Assembly (NCBI GenBank): GCA_947179155.2
Contig: OX359266.1
Span: forward strand, 794,501 to 858,500
DNA: 64,000 nt
Source of the DNA: Hedera helix
Taxonomy: Eukaryota > Streptophyta > Magnoliopsida > Apiales > Araliaceae
Direction of reading: 5' to 3'
Positions 1 to 12,912 of this stretch are shown piece by piece. The notes beneath the pieces were generated by a model, which saw only the letters and a list, made by a program, of their open reading frames with translations, searched no databases and was not told where the DNA came from. The position numbers and the translations under genes were made by a program. Numbering within the stretch: position 1 is the first letter of the stretch; each line of letters begins with the position of its first letter.

Positions 1-1188
1 TATATCATATATATAGTAGTTAATAGGAATTAACTAAAACCTAAAATAAATAGAAAAATAAAATCCGAATTTATATATATTATATTTTAATTAAGTCTTA
101 CTTAATTAATATACATATATACAAATTATCCTATTAATTTAAATTCGTAATTTTTAAATACTATCAATCATATTGACATATTTAAAATACTTACAATTTA
201 AATTAATTCCCTTTTAATTACGTTCTAAGTGTGTGACCCTATAGGTTATTATTATGTTGGTAATAATTTTAAAATCATATTATAAAATTATAAACAGTGA
301 GCGGCATCTAGTAATGCATCACTGCTACCCAAATAATAATAAGATCGGTGATTCGATACAACCTTTTCGTGACCAATGTTTCAATGTAATTTAATCCTTT
401 TAACCTTATATCCTAGATTAAACTCGATGCATGGAATGTGTCATACTCTTCATAATTTAATCTGAGTTTTCTTGATCAATGAGTAGACTATATGAAACAA
501 ATCAATATTTGAGCATGGCCATGCATTTCATAGTCATACTCAATCAAGAGGCCTATGGATATCACCCCTAATATATAGGAGGGTTAAATTCCATTTAGAT
601 CACTCATATTCCTCACACGATTCATGATGTACCCAATAATCACCTTTATTGTCCACCATATTAAAGGTGACATTTGATGATATCAAAGTATACAAATTCT
701 CGTGTAATAATATAGTGACTTCAGGTCGGAGGATCATTACATCATTGTCACTATAAGAATTTCTTATGACACTTTGCATAATGCTCCATGTAGAATTCTC
801 ATGGTGGGTCAGTCCAGTACATTGTTCTCTAACATGTACCTATGCATTGACTCAAATATCTCATATATTTATGACCAATGAGATTTGGCCATCAGTCAAT
901 CCACATACTAATCTCAATGCATCATTGTTGTCCCATTAACAATGATACTCGACTAGGGACATTTAAGAGCAATGATACTAATTATAATTATATAATCTCA
1001 TGTTCAAGTCACATACTTAAAGCTATATAATTCGTATCATTATTCTAAGGATTTTTATTATGTTAACATTTATATAACGCAGTAAATGAAATCATAATAA
1101 AATAATTCATTTATTCAATCAAATATAATATCAAAAAATGTTAAGCAATTACATCAAATAATTAGCCTCTAGGGCATATACTATAACA
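1..1188 (-). mobile_element. LTR fragment, cut by window start
   Basis: From about 121 to 1188 this stretch matches 17190-18213 base for base over long runs, with small indels. That second copy is a solo LTR with target duplications, so this one is read as the same LTR family on the minus strand. The minus-strand 5' end would be TGTTATAGTATATGCCC, reading leftwards from 1188. The left part lies outside the window, so it cannot be told whether this is a solo LTR or one end of a full element. No coding sequence is visible. The lineage is not assigned. Confidence 0.75.
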
Positions 1189-1989
1189 AAATTTGCTATC
1201 TTGTTGGGCCTATACATGATACGTTCATCACCACCTGTTACTCTGTCATTAGTAATGCATGACCATTCATTTTTGCGCTTTATTCAACCAAGTCATCAAA
1301 CTCTTTATTTTTCTCCCTCTTAAGATCCCAAAATTTCCACCATCATCGGCCATATCTTTCTTACTAACTCCAATTTTACTCATATTAACCATAACCAGAT
1401 GTAAAGCACTCTAATTTTACCCATAACAAATATGAAGTCGTAACTTCATATTCTCGATTTTCAAACATCATTAAATACCCGCGATTAATGGCAAAGTCTA
1501 TTGTTAAGCAATAGCAAAGATTGATTTTTAGTGATGAGATTTTTTATTTTTATTTTGGAAGTGGCGTCCGTTCTTCGTTATCGCTTTTCTTTTTTTTTCT
1601 TCTTTCTGTCCCTCTTCAGATATAATCTTCTTCTTTTGTTTTTTTTGTAATTTTTTTTATGATAATGGATGTTGATATTATCAAATGACAACAACTTATC
1701 TATAACAACATAGAGATATATAGTTGTTCAAAATATACATGCACTTAGAATTCTCAATCAAAGAGAATATGAAAAGATAATTAGGAATACACATTGATCC
1801 AATTTGAGAAGCTTTTAATGCTAATTAATTGGAAATTTAGAAAGAAACGACCATTCGACCTTATAATTCAAATTAGGTTAATTGACAAGATAGAAGAGCG
1901 ATGAAGTGAATAATTTAAGCCAAACTCGATAAATTAAATTGATTTGTGACTAATAAAATTGACTCAAAAAAATTAAATTTGAAATCGCT
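1189..1989. other. noncoding stretch, nothing recognised
   Basis: AT-rich sequence with poly-T runs near 1590-1660. I see no gene, no repeat shared with the rest of the window and no element ends. The short ORF starting at 1946 runs into the broken SOD-like exon 2 and has no support of its own upstream. Confidence 0.5.
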
Positions 1990-2530
1990 TCTTGCTATTG
2001 ATGGGGACATATCTAATGGGGCATATACAATCCATCAATTACGTACATACATATTTTGTCTTTGCCATATGATTCTTTTGATACATTGTTGTATTTGTAG
2101 GACCGGTTTTCAATCCTATTGGCCAACTGCAAGACATTGAAGCTAGAGATGGTATACTATCGTAACCCTTAATTTTATTTTATTCATTAATCTCTGTTGT
2201 GAGCAATAGAATTTGGGTTCTGTATAGGAATTTTGTCTCCGTAATTGATTTTTCCATAATTGTAATTAATAATTCTGATAACCTCATTATTTTATTTTAT
2301 TTTATTAGTAAATAAAGGAATACAAACTTTAATTGGTCTTTAACATATATTTTTGTTCTTTTGTAGTCTAAGAATTGTAAACGAACACCAGAAATCAAAT
2401 TACAAGGTATTTTATTTTAATGCGTTACATTAAAACACATGAACACTTCCATAAATATGGTTTTTTTTTCTTACCTCCCATAATTTTGCTCACAATTTTT
2501 CTCATGCTTTGAGATTTTCCTCTGTTCCCG

Positions 2531-2566
<36 letters not shown>

Positions 2567-3160
2567 GTTGTGGTCTATGCAGGCGTAGTACAGGTAGTAG
2601 TACTACTCACCGTATTGGTGAAGCAATTGCATGGCATGCACGAATGTATAAAGCGGTACAATTTAAATAAATAAATAAATTAAACAATCCTTTAATATAT
2701 AAAAATGAATAATAATGTCAAAGGGTACAATTTAATTAAACACTTACCACCAAAGCTCTTAAAATGAAGTCAAATAAATAAATAATAAAATGAATTTATT
2801 AAGTTTCAATGGTCAAAGTATCATTGACAATGCGACAAGAGTTCTGCAATGTATGACAGATGTTTTCTTTTGAATTGTAATAATAAAAATTCTAAATACT
2901 TAAGATTTTGTATGATTATAAGGGTTAATTACTACGTCACATATTTGTTTTAAAGAGTTAGTTAGTATTCAAATTCAATTATTCACGTAATTGATAATTA
3001 ATAAAAAAAATTAACATTTCGCATTCGATAATCTACCATTCACCACCTTTGATAATCTATCATTCACCACCTTTCATTTATCTGTCACAATTCCTTTATT
3101 ATTAATATCTTATAAATCCATATCCGTGCAGGTGTTATTGGTCCCTCGTCCGACGAGTGA
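1990..3160 (+). pseudogene. broken copy of the SOD-like gene
   Basis: This is a paralogue of the intact gene at 37024-38653. Matching parts are the end of exon 2 (about 1990-2035, reading DGDISNG), exon 3 (2101-2151, PVFNPIGQLQD), exon 4 (about 2373-2405), a wrecked exon 5 (about 2510-2630) and exon 6 (3132-3160, GVIGPSSDE then stop), with matching introns between them. The exon 2 donor and the start of intron 2 are missing. Exon 5 is replaced by a run of 33 G and a short duplication, and exon 1 was not found. Exon 3 keeps the FNP that follows the bridging histidine in Cu/Zn-SOD; the histidine itself reads valine. It is therefore a dead copy, but closer to the SOD ancestor at this point than the intact gene. 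Confidence 0.75.
2533..2565. repeat. 33-base poly-G run
   Basis: An uninterrupted run of 33 G sits inside the wrecked exon 5 of the SOD-like pseudogene, where the intact paralogue has ordinary coding sequence. Its exact length may be an assembly estimate. Confidence 0.9.
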
Positions 3161-3314
3161 AAGGAGGAGCTGCTCCTCTTGGTTGTGGCGATTTGCTCCC
3201 TAGTAGCCTGAATAAATAATAAAAGACTTAATTTGAAGTATAATACATAAACGATCTTAAATAAAGGAGCAAAACGTGAGTACTTATTACATATTTAATA
3301 TGTTGTGCTGTACT

Positions 3315-4285
3315 TGATAGATTTTACGACATGTTTGTGTGAGGTGGTCGTCGTCCGGATCATTCTAACAATGGCTATGGGTGAAATATAAATATATATA
3401 TATATATATATAGGAAAATTTTCAAAAGCGAACTTTAAAAAGCGAACTAAAGACGAACCGTCGTCTTTGGTATCTATGGCGACGGTTCGACCTGTCGTCA
3501 TAGAGTGCATGGCTATGGCGACGGGTCGAACTGTCGCCATAGATACCAAAGACGACGGTTCGTCTTTGGTTCGCTTTTTAAGGTTCGTTGGAGAAAGGGA
3601 CTATATATATATATATATATATATATCAATGACACCTTAATCCTTCGTATATATTAAAGCGGTAACCTTGTTGCTAAGTCGTGTTCAACGTCACGGATTA
3701 CTTCGATAAGTACGTTAGTTCTTAAAAAATCAAAAGAGAAAACTCTCTCAAGAGCCAATATTCTTATTGATAAAAAAAACTTATATCTTTACATTAGCCA
3801 TGTCCCCGTATTTATTCTATTACATAAAAAATTCTAAAAACCCTAATTAATTTTAAAACTAATAAAAACTCTTAATTCCATAGGGAAACTAATTATATGG
3901 AAATTAAAAATAACTAAGGATTTTCCCAAACCCAGCTGCCTCATTTAAGTTCACATGGGCTGCTGAAACTGGCTTGAATTGAGCTTGCTATAAGTGCTGG
4001 ATTGCTTAGTTTAGGAGATGGTTTGGGCTTGACAAAACTGCTAAACTTCTTGTTTCTAGCTGCCTAAAATCCAGTCCCTTTAATCTTTGTAAAGCTACCG
4101 AACATGCTTACGTACTATTCCTGCTGAAATAAAACCGTATTTCACACCCTAAGGCTGCTGATTTTGCTTCATTTTAAGGCGCCAAATTGCTGATCTTTCG
4201 GCTTTGTAACAGCTGGGTTTCAGCGTCTTTGGGCTGCAATTAGCATTAGACCTCGTTTGATGTAAATATCATCAGGGATCATGTT
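3315..4285. mobile_element. unclassified insertion with TGTAC repeat
   Basis: The flank after the SOD-like pseudogene is collinear with the flank of the intact gene near 38790-38830, except that about 970 bases are inserted here. TGTACT occurs on both sides (3309-3314 and 4286-4291), so a target duplication of 5-6 bp is likely. The insert holds the foldback element at 3413-3601. The remainder, with poly-A and 'aaaccctaattaa' stretches, looks like retroelement noncoding sequence. There are no clear TG...CA ends and no ORF, so the class stays open. Confidence 0.5.
3413..3601. mobile_element. foldback MITE in (TA)n, family with 35909-36182
   Basis: The two halves are near-perfect inverted repeats of about 90 bases around a short centre near 3510. 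The arms contain AAGCGAAC, AAAGACGAACCGTCGTC and CTATGGCGACGG. Both outer ends abut (TA)n runs. The right end read inward, CTCCAACGAACC, is the same as the terminus of the element at 35909-36182. No transposase is present, so it is nonautonomous. Confidence 0.8.
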
Positions 4286-4291
4286 TGTACT

Positions 4292-6278
4292 CATGAGTTA
4301 TATTTTGTATTTTAGGTTGGTGTGCAATTATAATAAGAAAACTATATTTGGTGGTATGATATGTTATTATTTTAATAGGTAGACCCAATTATGTTTGTCC
4401 CAATTGCTCTTCCAATGTATTTGTTAAATTAAATAGAAATTAACAGGTAAACAAATATAAATTTATATATGAGTCGGTTAATATCCATGAAACGAAAGCG
4501 ATTAAACTGTAAATTCAAGTTTTCACACTAACTACACCCAAGTCTATTGATAAAAACTTGAAAATACTAAAAAACTGCATGTGAATGATATTACGTTATT
4601 TTTCTAAATCCAAATTGATATGGAATAACTCTACAATTAATTTAATATGGCAACATATCTAATAAATAGTTCTGGCCATATTAAATATTATCTAAAATAC
4701 TTTCAAGTGATATGTGATTCTCCCAAATTCAATTAAATTATTTAATATCCATATTCAAATTAATTTTCATGATCTACGAGTGTGACTCAAATCAATTATT
4801 AACAACTTATTTGACCTAGTGCGCTTATATGGGTCTCCTAAATTCAATAGATTTGCGCTCACCGCCTTGCCACTTAAGGCCCCCATAATCTTATTAAGAA
4901 TGTGTGACTACTATAAATACAAGGTGAATAATAAATATACGAGGATACAATATTTTAACTTTCATTATTAACACACTTTGAAATATGTCCTTATTATCAC
5001 ACCGAAGGTATTTCTTGAAAGTTCAAATTGTTAAATACTTTCTGATAATTTTTTTTGTGCAAATTTACATTCAAGTCACTGGCTGAACGTCTAAATAAAT
5101 TTAAACTTTAACACACAATTCTTGAATGTGTTGCGTCCCACCTTAATAATTGGTGAACAATCTCAACATCACTTTCTTATCTTTACAACAACCATTGAGT
5201 GATTTAACTATTTATGTTGGGATAAATTTTAACAATGTTTTGGGTGATCAAGGGTGGGGAGAAGCTGCAAATCCATGAACCCTCTAGTTTAGTATGGGTG
5301 ACATTGAGATAAAATGCGCTGTTAATTTTAAGTATATTATCATTTTATATTATTATCAATAAAAAGTATTATCTCTATCCTGAATTAAAACAATAAATCT
5401 TATAATGAATAATACTTTTAAATAGTTTATAAATGTTATTTAATTAAAATAAAAGGAATTTATGTCAATTTTGAGTTTAAAAATGGGTTGAATTGACTTT
5501 AAAAAGTTAATAATAATCTTATTTTTTATTACAAAATGGAGAGTGTATAATTTTTTTTGCGAAATAAATTTTTTTTCTTTTCAATTGAGATTCTTATGCA
5601 ACGGATGAAGTATATTTTTGAGTCCCCATATAGAAATGCAGTTTAAACAAATATCAACAATTAATTTAATCTCTCACGAATTAATAAATAAATTTTACAA
5701 ATAAAAAAATGGAAGATAAACCTGATACTAGAGTCTCAATTTTAACCATCCACCGAAAAACTTTATTAACTTCTGTTGAATAATTTCTGATTCAAACGTC
5801 ATTGCTATTGAAAGCGTCACAAACTTCGACAGAGATTACGTAATCTAAAGAACGTAGAAAAATCAATAATAGGAGCTAGATGGTAGTTGGCCTTAATTTT
5901 TAGTGGCACTAAATTTCAAACCCTGCACAAATAAATGCCACTTTCACATCCAATGGCGATATCAATATTTTGAATATGCAGGAGAAAAATAAAAAATAAA
6001 ATAAAATCATATACACAGAATTTAAATATGATTTTTTATTCATTAAACACTCCTTTAAATCATAAAATTTACCTTTAAGTTTAATTTGTAATAAAATTAT
6101 AATTATTTTTAAGTGTACAACATAAAATAATGATAAGATTTATACAAGCATACAGATATATAAATATAAATTGTATAAAAATTGCAAAAATATATTTTTT
6201 ACTTGGCAACAAGTGTCAAAGCTATACATGTACAAGAAAACTTATTCAATCACATGCTCACATTTAGGTCTTAAGTTC
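4292..6278. other. duplicated noncoding flank of the SOD-like locus
   Basis: 4292-4800 matches 38810-39500, and 4650-4760 also matches the sequence around the solo LTR at 16818-18213. 5335-5910 matches 16107-16570. A TATA-like CTATAAATA at about 4912 is followed by a stretch also found near 57210. No open reading frame of note is seen; this is decayed duplicated sequence. Confidence 0.6.
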
Positions 6279-6804
6279 TGTTAACGCCAAATTTTGTAGC
6301 ACCCGTTTAAATCACAAAATAACGAGCGAAATAAAACGTCCAACACAAATAATTCAGAGAAATTACTGTAAAGACACGAGAAATTTACGTGGAAACCCAA
6401 ATCGGGAAAAAACCACGGGGAAAGAAAACAATTCACTAGAATAATATTGATGGTTACAGGTTTCTCTGATAATAGAGAGCTTGTATGCTGGAAAATTGGT
6501 TCTGCGTGTGATATAGTAAGTAAAAATAAGCCAACCTTTTTCTTTCCTGTTGTTCCCCTTTTATATGCCTATGCAGCCATAATTACCAGCATTAATTAGC
6601 TAAATAAATGTCTCTCTTTCAGACAATCGTTAGCAGACTTTTCATTTTCCAGGTAAATTGGCTTTTCCTCTTCCAAACTGCCCATCCATCAAAATGAAGG
6701 GTCCAATAGCTAATTCAGTCATACCCAGCCCAATGAATTAATAGGGACCAACCAAATAAACCAGTATGGGTCCAAACCCGGGCCCAAACTATCTCAGCCC
6801 AACA
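6279..6804 (-). repeat. 3' LTR of the Retand-type element
   Basis: 526 bp, about 98% identical by eye to 14239-14764. As the element lies on the minus strand, this left copy is the 3' LTR. It carries the same minus-strand TATA box as its partner, around 6559-6566. Confidence 0.93.
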
Positions 6805-6822
6805 TTGCCCCCCACTCTCCTA
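6805..6822 (-). other. polypurine tract
   Basis: Read on the minus strand this is GGAGAGTGGGGGGCAA, ending directly against the 3' LTR. That is where plus-strand DNA synthesis of an LTR element is primed. Confidence 0.75.
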
Positions 6823-7063
6823 TTTCTAAGAGCCTTAAATAGGAGAGTAATTCAAACATTCTTATTTCCCTCGTAACTGATTATATCCAAACAGGCCTTA
6901 ACTCCCCACGTCTGGCACACGATCATCACCCTCCTATCACGTTCCCCCAAATCTGCTTCCGTTTGATCTCTGAGCGCCTCCCTACACTCCCAAAACTGAC
7001 GCCTATTGAAGTTCGTGCGCCTCCCTACACCCCATAACTGACGTCTGTTTGTATTATTTTCAT

Positions 7064-7073
7064 CTATAAAAGC
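7064..7073 (+). promoter_or_regulatory. TATA box of the antisense gene
   Basis: CTATAAAAGC lies 114 bases before the ATG at 7178, followed by a pyrimidine-rich leader. The position and form are those of a plant RNA polymerase II TATA box, so the antisense gene probably has its own promoter inside the retroelement. Confidence 0.7.
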
Positions 7074-7177
7074 CCCAAAAGTCTTTTTCCTAACACACTA
7101 CTCATTTTCTGAAATCCCCCTTTCTCTCTCCTTCTTTGTTTCTGAAAGATCCTTAATTAATTTTCTTCTCGAAATCC

Positions 7178-9827
7178 ATGGCAGCTCAAGGTCATGCTTC
7201 TTCTTCTCAAGCCCAACCTACATTTGATAGGGAGAAAGAAAATGCCATCCGGCGAATATATAGAGACGCCCTAGCAGCGAACACCCCGTCATCTGTAACC
7301 CCCACCAAGCTTCAATCATTCCGCCATGAGTACCAGATCCCGCTTCAGTACGAGCTCCGAGTTCCCCAACCTCATGAGAGGATGTTCTGGCAACTCGAGG
7401 GGGGCTGGATAGGAGTTCCATCCCTAACCCTCAAACATGGCGTCCGATTCCCTCTCCATCCTTTCATCACTGAGTTTCTAGGGTTTATAGGGATCGGGTT
7501 CTCCCAACTTGTTCCCAACTCTTATATTCACCTGATCTGCTTCATAGCCCATTGCCGAGATCAGAATGTGGATTCGGCCCTAGATCTGTTCTTAAGCTAC
7601 TTCAAACTCATCAACTCAAAGGAAAAGGGATTCAAGGTCTTAACCCGATTCGCCAATCGGAAAGTCTGGATGGCCACCCTTCAAAGTAACAAAGGATGAC
7701 ACTCCTCCTGGTTCTTCATCCGAGGAACGGATACCGTTCTTCTACCACCCTGGGGAGAACCGAGCAAGGCGTCCCTAGGGTTTGACCACATTGAGGATGT
7801 TCGGGAGGCCGATCTCGAAAAGCTTCTTTCTTCTATGCCGACCGACCTCTGGCCCAACAACCTTCTTTCCGACCAAGATTGGCTTTATGCTCATGGAAGT
7901 AAGTACCCAAATCACTTATAAAATTTCATCTTAATCTGTCTATCTTATAATTATCCATCTTCTGTGCAGTAGTGCTTTTTCGCAGTTCGGAAGGGAATGC
8001 TTCCGGCCCTCCCCCGATCACCCAAGGTCAAACCCAGGAGGGGCCCATCTTCATTCAGTCTCCTGCCTCTTCGGAAGAGTCTGAACCTCCTGCTGAACCC
8101 TTAATCCGAAGAAAGAAGAATTCTTCTTCTTCAACCACTTCGGGTGAAAACCCGATGGCTCAACGAGCCAAACAAACAAACTTACAACCAGAATCTGCCC
8201 CCCAAACCGAAGCCCAAACAAACATACAAACCGAGCCTGAACCTCAGGCCAAACCACAACCCTCTTTGGGAAACCCTCTATACAATTCCACCGTCTCGGC
8301 CGACCCTACTTCGGAGGCCCAAAAAAGAAAAGGCCCAGAGATATCCAAAAAACGAAGTGTTTTTGATATGTCTGAGTCAGAGCTTCGAAAAATCCTAAAA
8401 ACCAAAAAACAAAAAACCTCCCATTCTTCCAAATCACAACCAGATTTATCCTGACCCCCTTCTCATAAACAGACCCAACAAACCCCCGATCAACAAAAAA
8501 CTCCAACCCCCGAACCATCAACATAACACCCCCCCGAGCCAAACAAGGAAAAAACATCCGATCAACCTCAATCAACCCCGGCTCAAACTAGTAAATCGGC
8601 CGGGAAACGACCGATGGTAGAGCAAGCCGATCCTACAAAAGAGCCGATACCCGAAATTGACCCTTCGGCAACCGAACAACCTCCCCCACCACCAGCTGAT
8701 GGACGTTTTTTGGATATCTCTGGGTCAGAGCTTCGAAAAATCCTAAAAACCAAAAAACAAAAAACCTCCCATTCTTCCAAATCACAACCAGATTTATCCC
8801 GACCCCCTTCTCATAAACAGACCCAACAAACCCCCGATCAACAAAAAACTCCAACCCCCGAACCATCAACACAACACCCCCCCGAGCCAAACAAGGAAAA
8901 AACATCCGATCAACCTCAATCAACCCCGGCTCAAACTAGTAAATCGGCCGGGAAACGACCGATGGTAGAGCAAACCGATCATACAGAAGAGCCGATACCC
9001 GAAATTGACCCTTCGGCAACCGAACAACCTCCCCCACCACCAGCTGATGGACCCCTTCCTTCCTTCTTTCCAAACGAGGCCAATACTAGCCTTCCATTCA
9101 CGGCCTTCAACAATTTCAACTTCCGAGCCGATAACAATGAGTTCCATGACTACTCCAACCGTGAGCTTATCTACGCCACCGCCCTTCATCAAGGCCGGGT
9201 AAGAATTTATTCTTCATTTAAATTTATCCCAAAAATTTACTAAGGTTTCTAACCATCTTTCTTGGTAATTTTCTGTAGGCCTTGGCCACCTTCAGCCGTC
9301 TCCTTGGTCGGGAATCAAGGAAGGAAAACAGTGATACGAAGGCGAAGAAGATGAAAACTAAGTATAAGGCCTTGAAGAAGAAAAACAAAGAACTAACCGC
9401 CGACAACGTAGACCTCAAAACATCCAATGAAAATCTTCAACAACAGTTTGAGAGTGTTTTTGCCATCAACAATCAAAGAACCGAAGAGATCACCCGACTT
9501 CAAGCTGAAGAGTCGGAAACGTTGAAGAACTTTCAGCAACAAACCGAAGAACTCACCAAGCTGAAAGAACAAAATGCCCAATTAACCTCCGACATCCAAC
9601 GCCAACAAAACGCAAATGAAATTCTGCGGGATCAAGTTCGACTTGGGACCCCCGAACTTCGATACCAGATCCTCGAAGAGTATAGATCATCTCCTGAACT
9701 GTTGGACCAGATAATTGAACAATTCCGCAAAGGTTTTCAGGCTGCCATGGCAAAAGCAGCAAAAGCTGGTGTGGATCATTCAGTGTTCTCCGATTCTGAC
9801 TCTGACTCTCCCGAGGACAACAATTAA
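7178..9827 (+). pseudogene. antisense three-exon gene of the Retand-type element
   Basis: I read three exons, 7178-7898, 7970-9198 and 9279-9827, with GT-AG introns that keep the frame (832 codons). Exon 1 holds a domain resembling Pfam 'putative gypsy type transposon' (Transposase_28): PLHPFITEFLGF near residue 90, then LTRFANRKVW. Exon 2 is low-complexity, rich in P, Q, S and T, with a 348 bp in-frame duplication. Exon 3 is a strong coiled coil (KALKKKNKEL... EEITRLQAEE) ending in an acidic SDSDSDSPEDNN tail. Three stops interrupt it (7697-7699, 8452-8454, 8524-8526), all explicable by C-to-T or G-to-A change. Such antisense ORFs are known in Tat-lineage elements; their job is unknown. The gene ends 190 bases from the end of pol, in convergent orientation. 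Confidence 0.8.
8355..9051 (+). repeat. 348 bp in-frame tandem duplication
   Basis: AGCTTCGAAAAATCC occurs at 8381 and 8729, and the two units (about 8355-8702 and 8703-9051) are almost identical. 348 is divisible by three, so 116 codons of exon 2 of the antisense gene are doubled. Two stop codons are private to the first unit, so they arose after the duplication. Confidence 0.9.
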
Positions 9828-10017
9828 CCCCGAACCGCCAACTTTTTCCTTGTATATATTTTCTTTATTTCTTCTTTTTTATTCTCCAATGTAACTTGCA
9901 TCAATTTTATCAATGGAATTTCGGGATTTTATTAATGTCTTGTGCAAACATATATTATGTACTGAAATTTTCTTTAAAATTGCGCTAAGTACAAGTAATT
10001 ACAACATTTTACCCGAC

Positions 10018-12912
10018 TTATTGGAAATACTTCCTTAATCTAGTTGCATGCCAAAGATTCTTCAAATCGGACCCAGACATATCCCGAAGACGATATGTCC
10101 CATATTTTACAACTTCAACAACTTCATAGGGCCCTTCCCAATTTGGCATCAACTTACCCGTATTCATGGGGGTAGATGCTTCTGCTTCCCGAAGTACCAA
10201 ATCCCCGACCTCAAAACGTCTTTGCCTAACCTTCCGATTATAGTGCCTTGCCGTCTTTTGTTGATACAGAGCCAACTTTATCACTGCGGCATCCCGAAGT
10301 TCATCCACTAGATCAAGGTTAAGCCGAAGTCCTTGTTCATTGTATAATTCATTAAAGTTAACTCTCCGAAAAGAAGGAGAGCCAACCTCCACCGGGATTA
10401 AGGCTTCAGTCCCGTATGAAAGCCGAAAAGGAGAATCCCCGGTAGTTGTTCGAGGAGTTGTCCGATAAGCCCATAAGACACTGGGAAGCTCCTCGGGCCA
10501 TCTTCCCTTAGCATCATCCAGTCTCCTTTTTATCCCATTCAATAGAGTCCTGTTTGTCACCTCGACTTGCCCGTTAGCCTGAGGATGAGCCACCGATACC
10601 CTCCGATGTTGTATACCCAAATCAGATAAAAACTTTTCGAACTCAGCTCCAACGAACTGCAGTCCGTTGTCAGATACAAGGACCATCGGGATCCCAAATC
10701 TAAAAACAATATTTTCCTTAAGGAAATGGATACAATCCTGCTCAGTGATACGCCGAAGTGGCTTCGCCTCAACCCATTTGGTCATGTAATCTATTGCCAC
10801 TATCATATAGGAAAACTGTCCTTTGGCTTTGGGCATTGGACCCACCAGATCGACACCCCAAACTGCAAAAGGAATTGGGGAAAGCACCGAAGATAACTCT
10901 TCAGGTGGCCGATGTGCCACAGAACTGTTAAGCTGACATTTCGGACACTTCTGCACAAACTCCTTTGCTTCTCGAAACATCGTCGGCTAATAGTATCCTT
11001 GACGGATCAGTTTATATGCCAATGACTTGAACCCCATATGGTCACCGCAAATCCCTTCATGCACTTCCCGAAGAGCATACGAAGCTTCCGACGGAATAAG
11101 ACATTTTGCCATGGGTCCCGAATACACCCTTCGGAACAAATCTCCATCAATCAAGCAAAAATAGGCACTTCTATATTTTATCTTTTTTGCCAAAATTTTA
11201 TCACTTGGCAACTTACCCTCAGCCAAATATTCTAGGTAAGGAGTCAACCAGCAATTAGATCTTTCCACGCACTTGACCTCCTTCTTCAGTATACTAGGCT
11301 CGATCAACTCTTCAATGTATACTGACCCCGACAAAGACTCATTCGGGGTAGTAGCAAGCTTTGATAAGGCGTCAGCCACAATATTATCACTTTGGTCAAT
11401 GTTCTGTAATGAATAAGAGATAAAGTATTGTAGGACACTCTTTACTTCGGACAGATACCTTGTCATTCTAGTACCCCGAGCTTCGTATTCTCCCTGAATC
11501 TGTTTTATCACCAGCTGGGAATCACTCATGATCAGCAAGCTCTTAACCTCCAAACTTCGAGCCAATCTTAGGCCAGCCAATATAGCTTCGTACTCTGCCT
11601 CATTATTGGTCGCTTTGAATCTAAACCGGATTGCTTGTTGGACCCTGAAACCATCAGGACTTGTCAAAATTACACCGGTTCCACTCAAGTTTGCCGTGGA
11701 TGATCCATCAACACTCAAAGTCCAAGAATGAGAAGGATCTGGCTGCCCCTCAGCTATCAGTGTTACTTCCGATCCCGAAGAACCAACTGATTCCTCTTCG
11801 GAGAACATGCACTCCACCATAAAATCAGCCAATGCTTGGCCCTTTATCGCCGTCCGAGGACGGTATTCGATTGTGAACTGGCTTAGCTCAACAGCCCAAG
11901 CCACCATCCTTCCCGATGCATCGGGCTTTTGAAGAATTTTCTTTAAAGGTTGATCGGTGTAAACAATTATTACCCGACCCTGGAAGTAATGCCTTAGCTT
12001 TCTGCTAGCTATCACCAGGGAGTAGACACACTTCTCTAGGTTAGGATACCTCGTTTCCGCATCTCTCAAGGCATGACTAACATAGTAGACCGGATTCTGT
12101 CGATCTCCCTCTTCCCGAATCAACACAGCCCCAACAGCCATTGCACTTACAGCAAAATAGATGTATAGCAACTCCCGACTTAATGGCTTCTGCAGCAACG
12201 GAGCCGAAGACAAATATTTTTTGATGCCTTGGAATGCATCCTCGCAATCCGAAGTCCAATGAAATGACTTCTCGTTCTTCGGCCCCTTCAGGGTGTCGAA
12301 GAATGGCAAACACCTTTCGGCCGATCGGGACATGAATCGCCGAAGAGCAGCTATCCGACCTGTCAATCTCTGCACATCCTTGAATGTCTTCGGAGACTTC
12401 ATATCAATGACTGCCTTAATTTTTTCTGGGTTAGCTTCTATCCCCCTCTTACTAACTAGATAACCCAGAAATTTGCCTGCACTGAGCCCGAAGGTGCACT
12501 TAGTGGGATTCAACCGCATATTATAATGACGAACTGTCCGAAAGCACTCCTCCAAATCATCCAAATGGTCATGCACCCTGGCACTTCGAACAATCATGTC
12601 ATCTATATACACTTCCATGTTCCGACCAATTTGTTTTCGGAAGACTTTGTTCATCATCCTCTGATAAGTTGCCCCAGCATTGATCAACCCGAAGGTCATC
12701 CGGTTATATGCATAAATAGCCCGATGAGTAATGAAGGACGTCTTTGGGATGTCATGTCTGTCCATCAAAATCTGATTGTATCCCGAAAAGGCATCCAGAA
12801 AACTGAGTATAGCATTCCCCGAAGTAGCATCGATCAACTGGTCGATGTGTGGTAGAGGATAGAAGTCCTTAGGGCATGCTTTATTCAGGTCCGTGTAATC
12901 TATGCAAACCCT
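10018..12912 (-). pseudogene. pol of the Retand-type element: RT, dual RNase H, integrase
   Basis: The frame continues directly from gag after a TAG at 12913-12915. RT begins with RVCIDYTDLNKACPKDF, then DAFSGYNQ and the catalytic box VYIDDMIV. A first RNase H follows (VYYVSHALRDAETRY, IIVYTDQPLKKIL), then a second one (LSVDGSSTANLSGTG, NNEAEYEAILAGLRLA, MSDSQLVIKQI), the hallmark of the Tat lineage. After a TAG at 10987-10989 comes integrase: CPKCQ, then the D,D,E core in GVDLVGPMP, VSDNG and ANGQVEVTN, and a GPYEV C-terminus ending RLRKYFQ. Both stops sit where a tryptophan is usual. The protease and the start of RT are missing. Confidence 0.9.

Noticed and set aside
3295..3549. 84-residue minus-strand ORF
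   Set aside because: It reads through the foldback MITE and a TA repeat.
7218..9762. Many ORFs on the minus strand and in other frames across 7200-9800
   Set aside because: They are shadows of the antisense gene; the spliced plus-strand frame alone has domain content and consistent introns.
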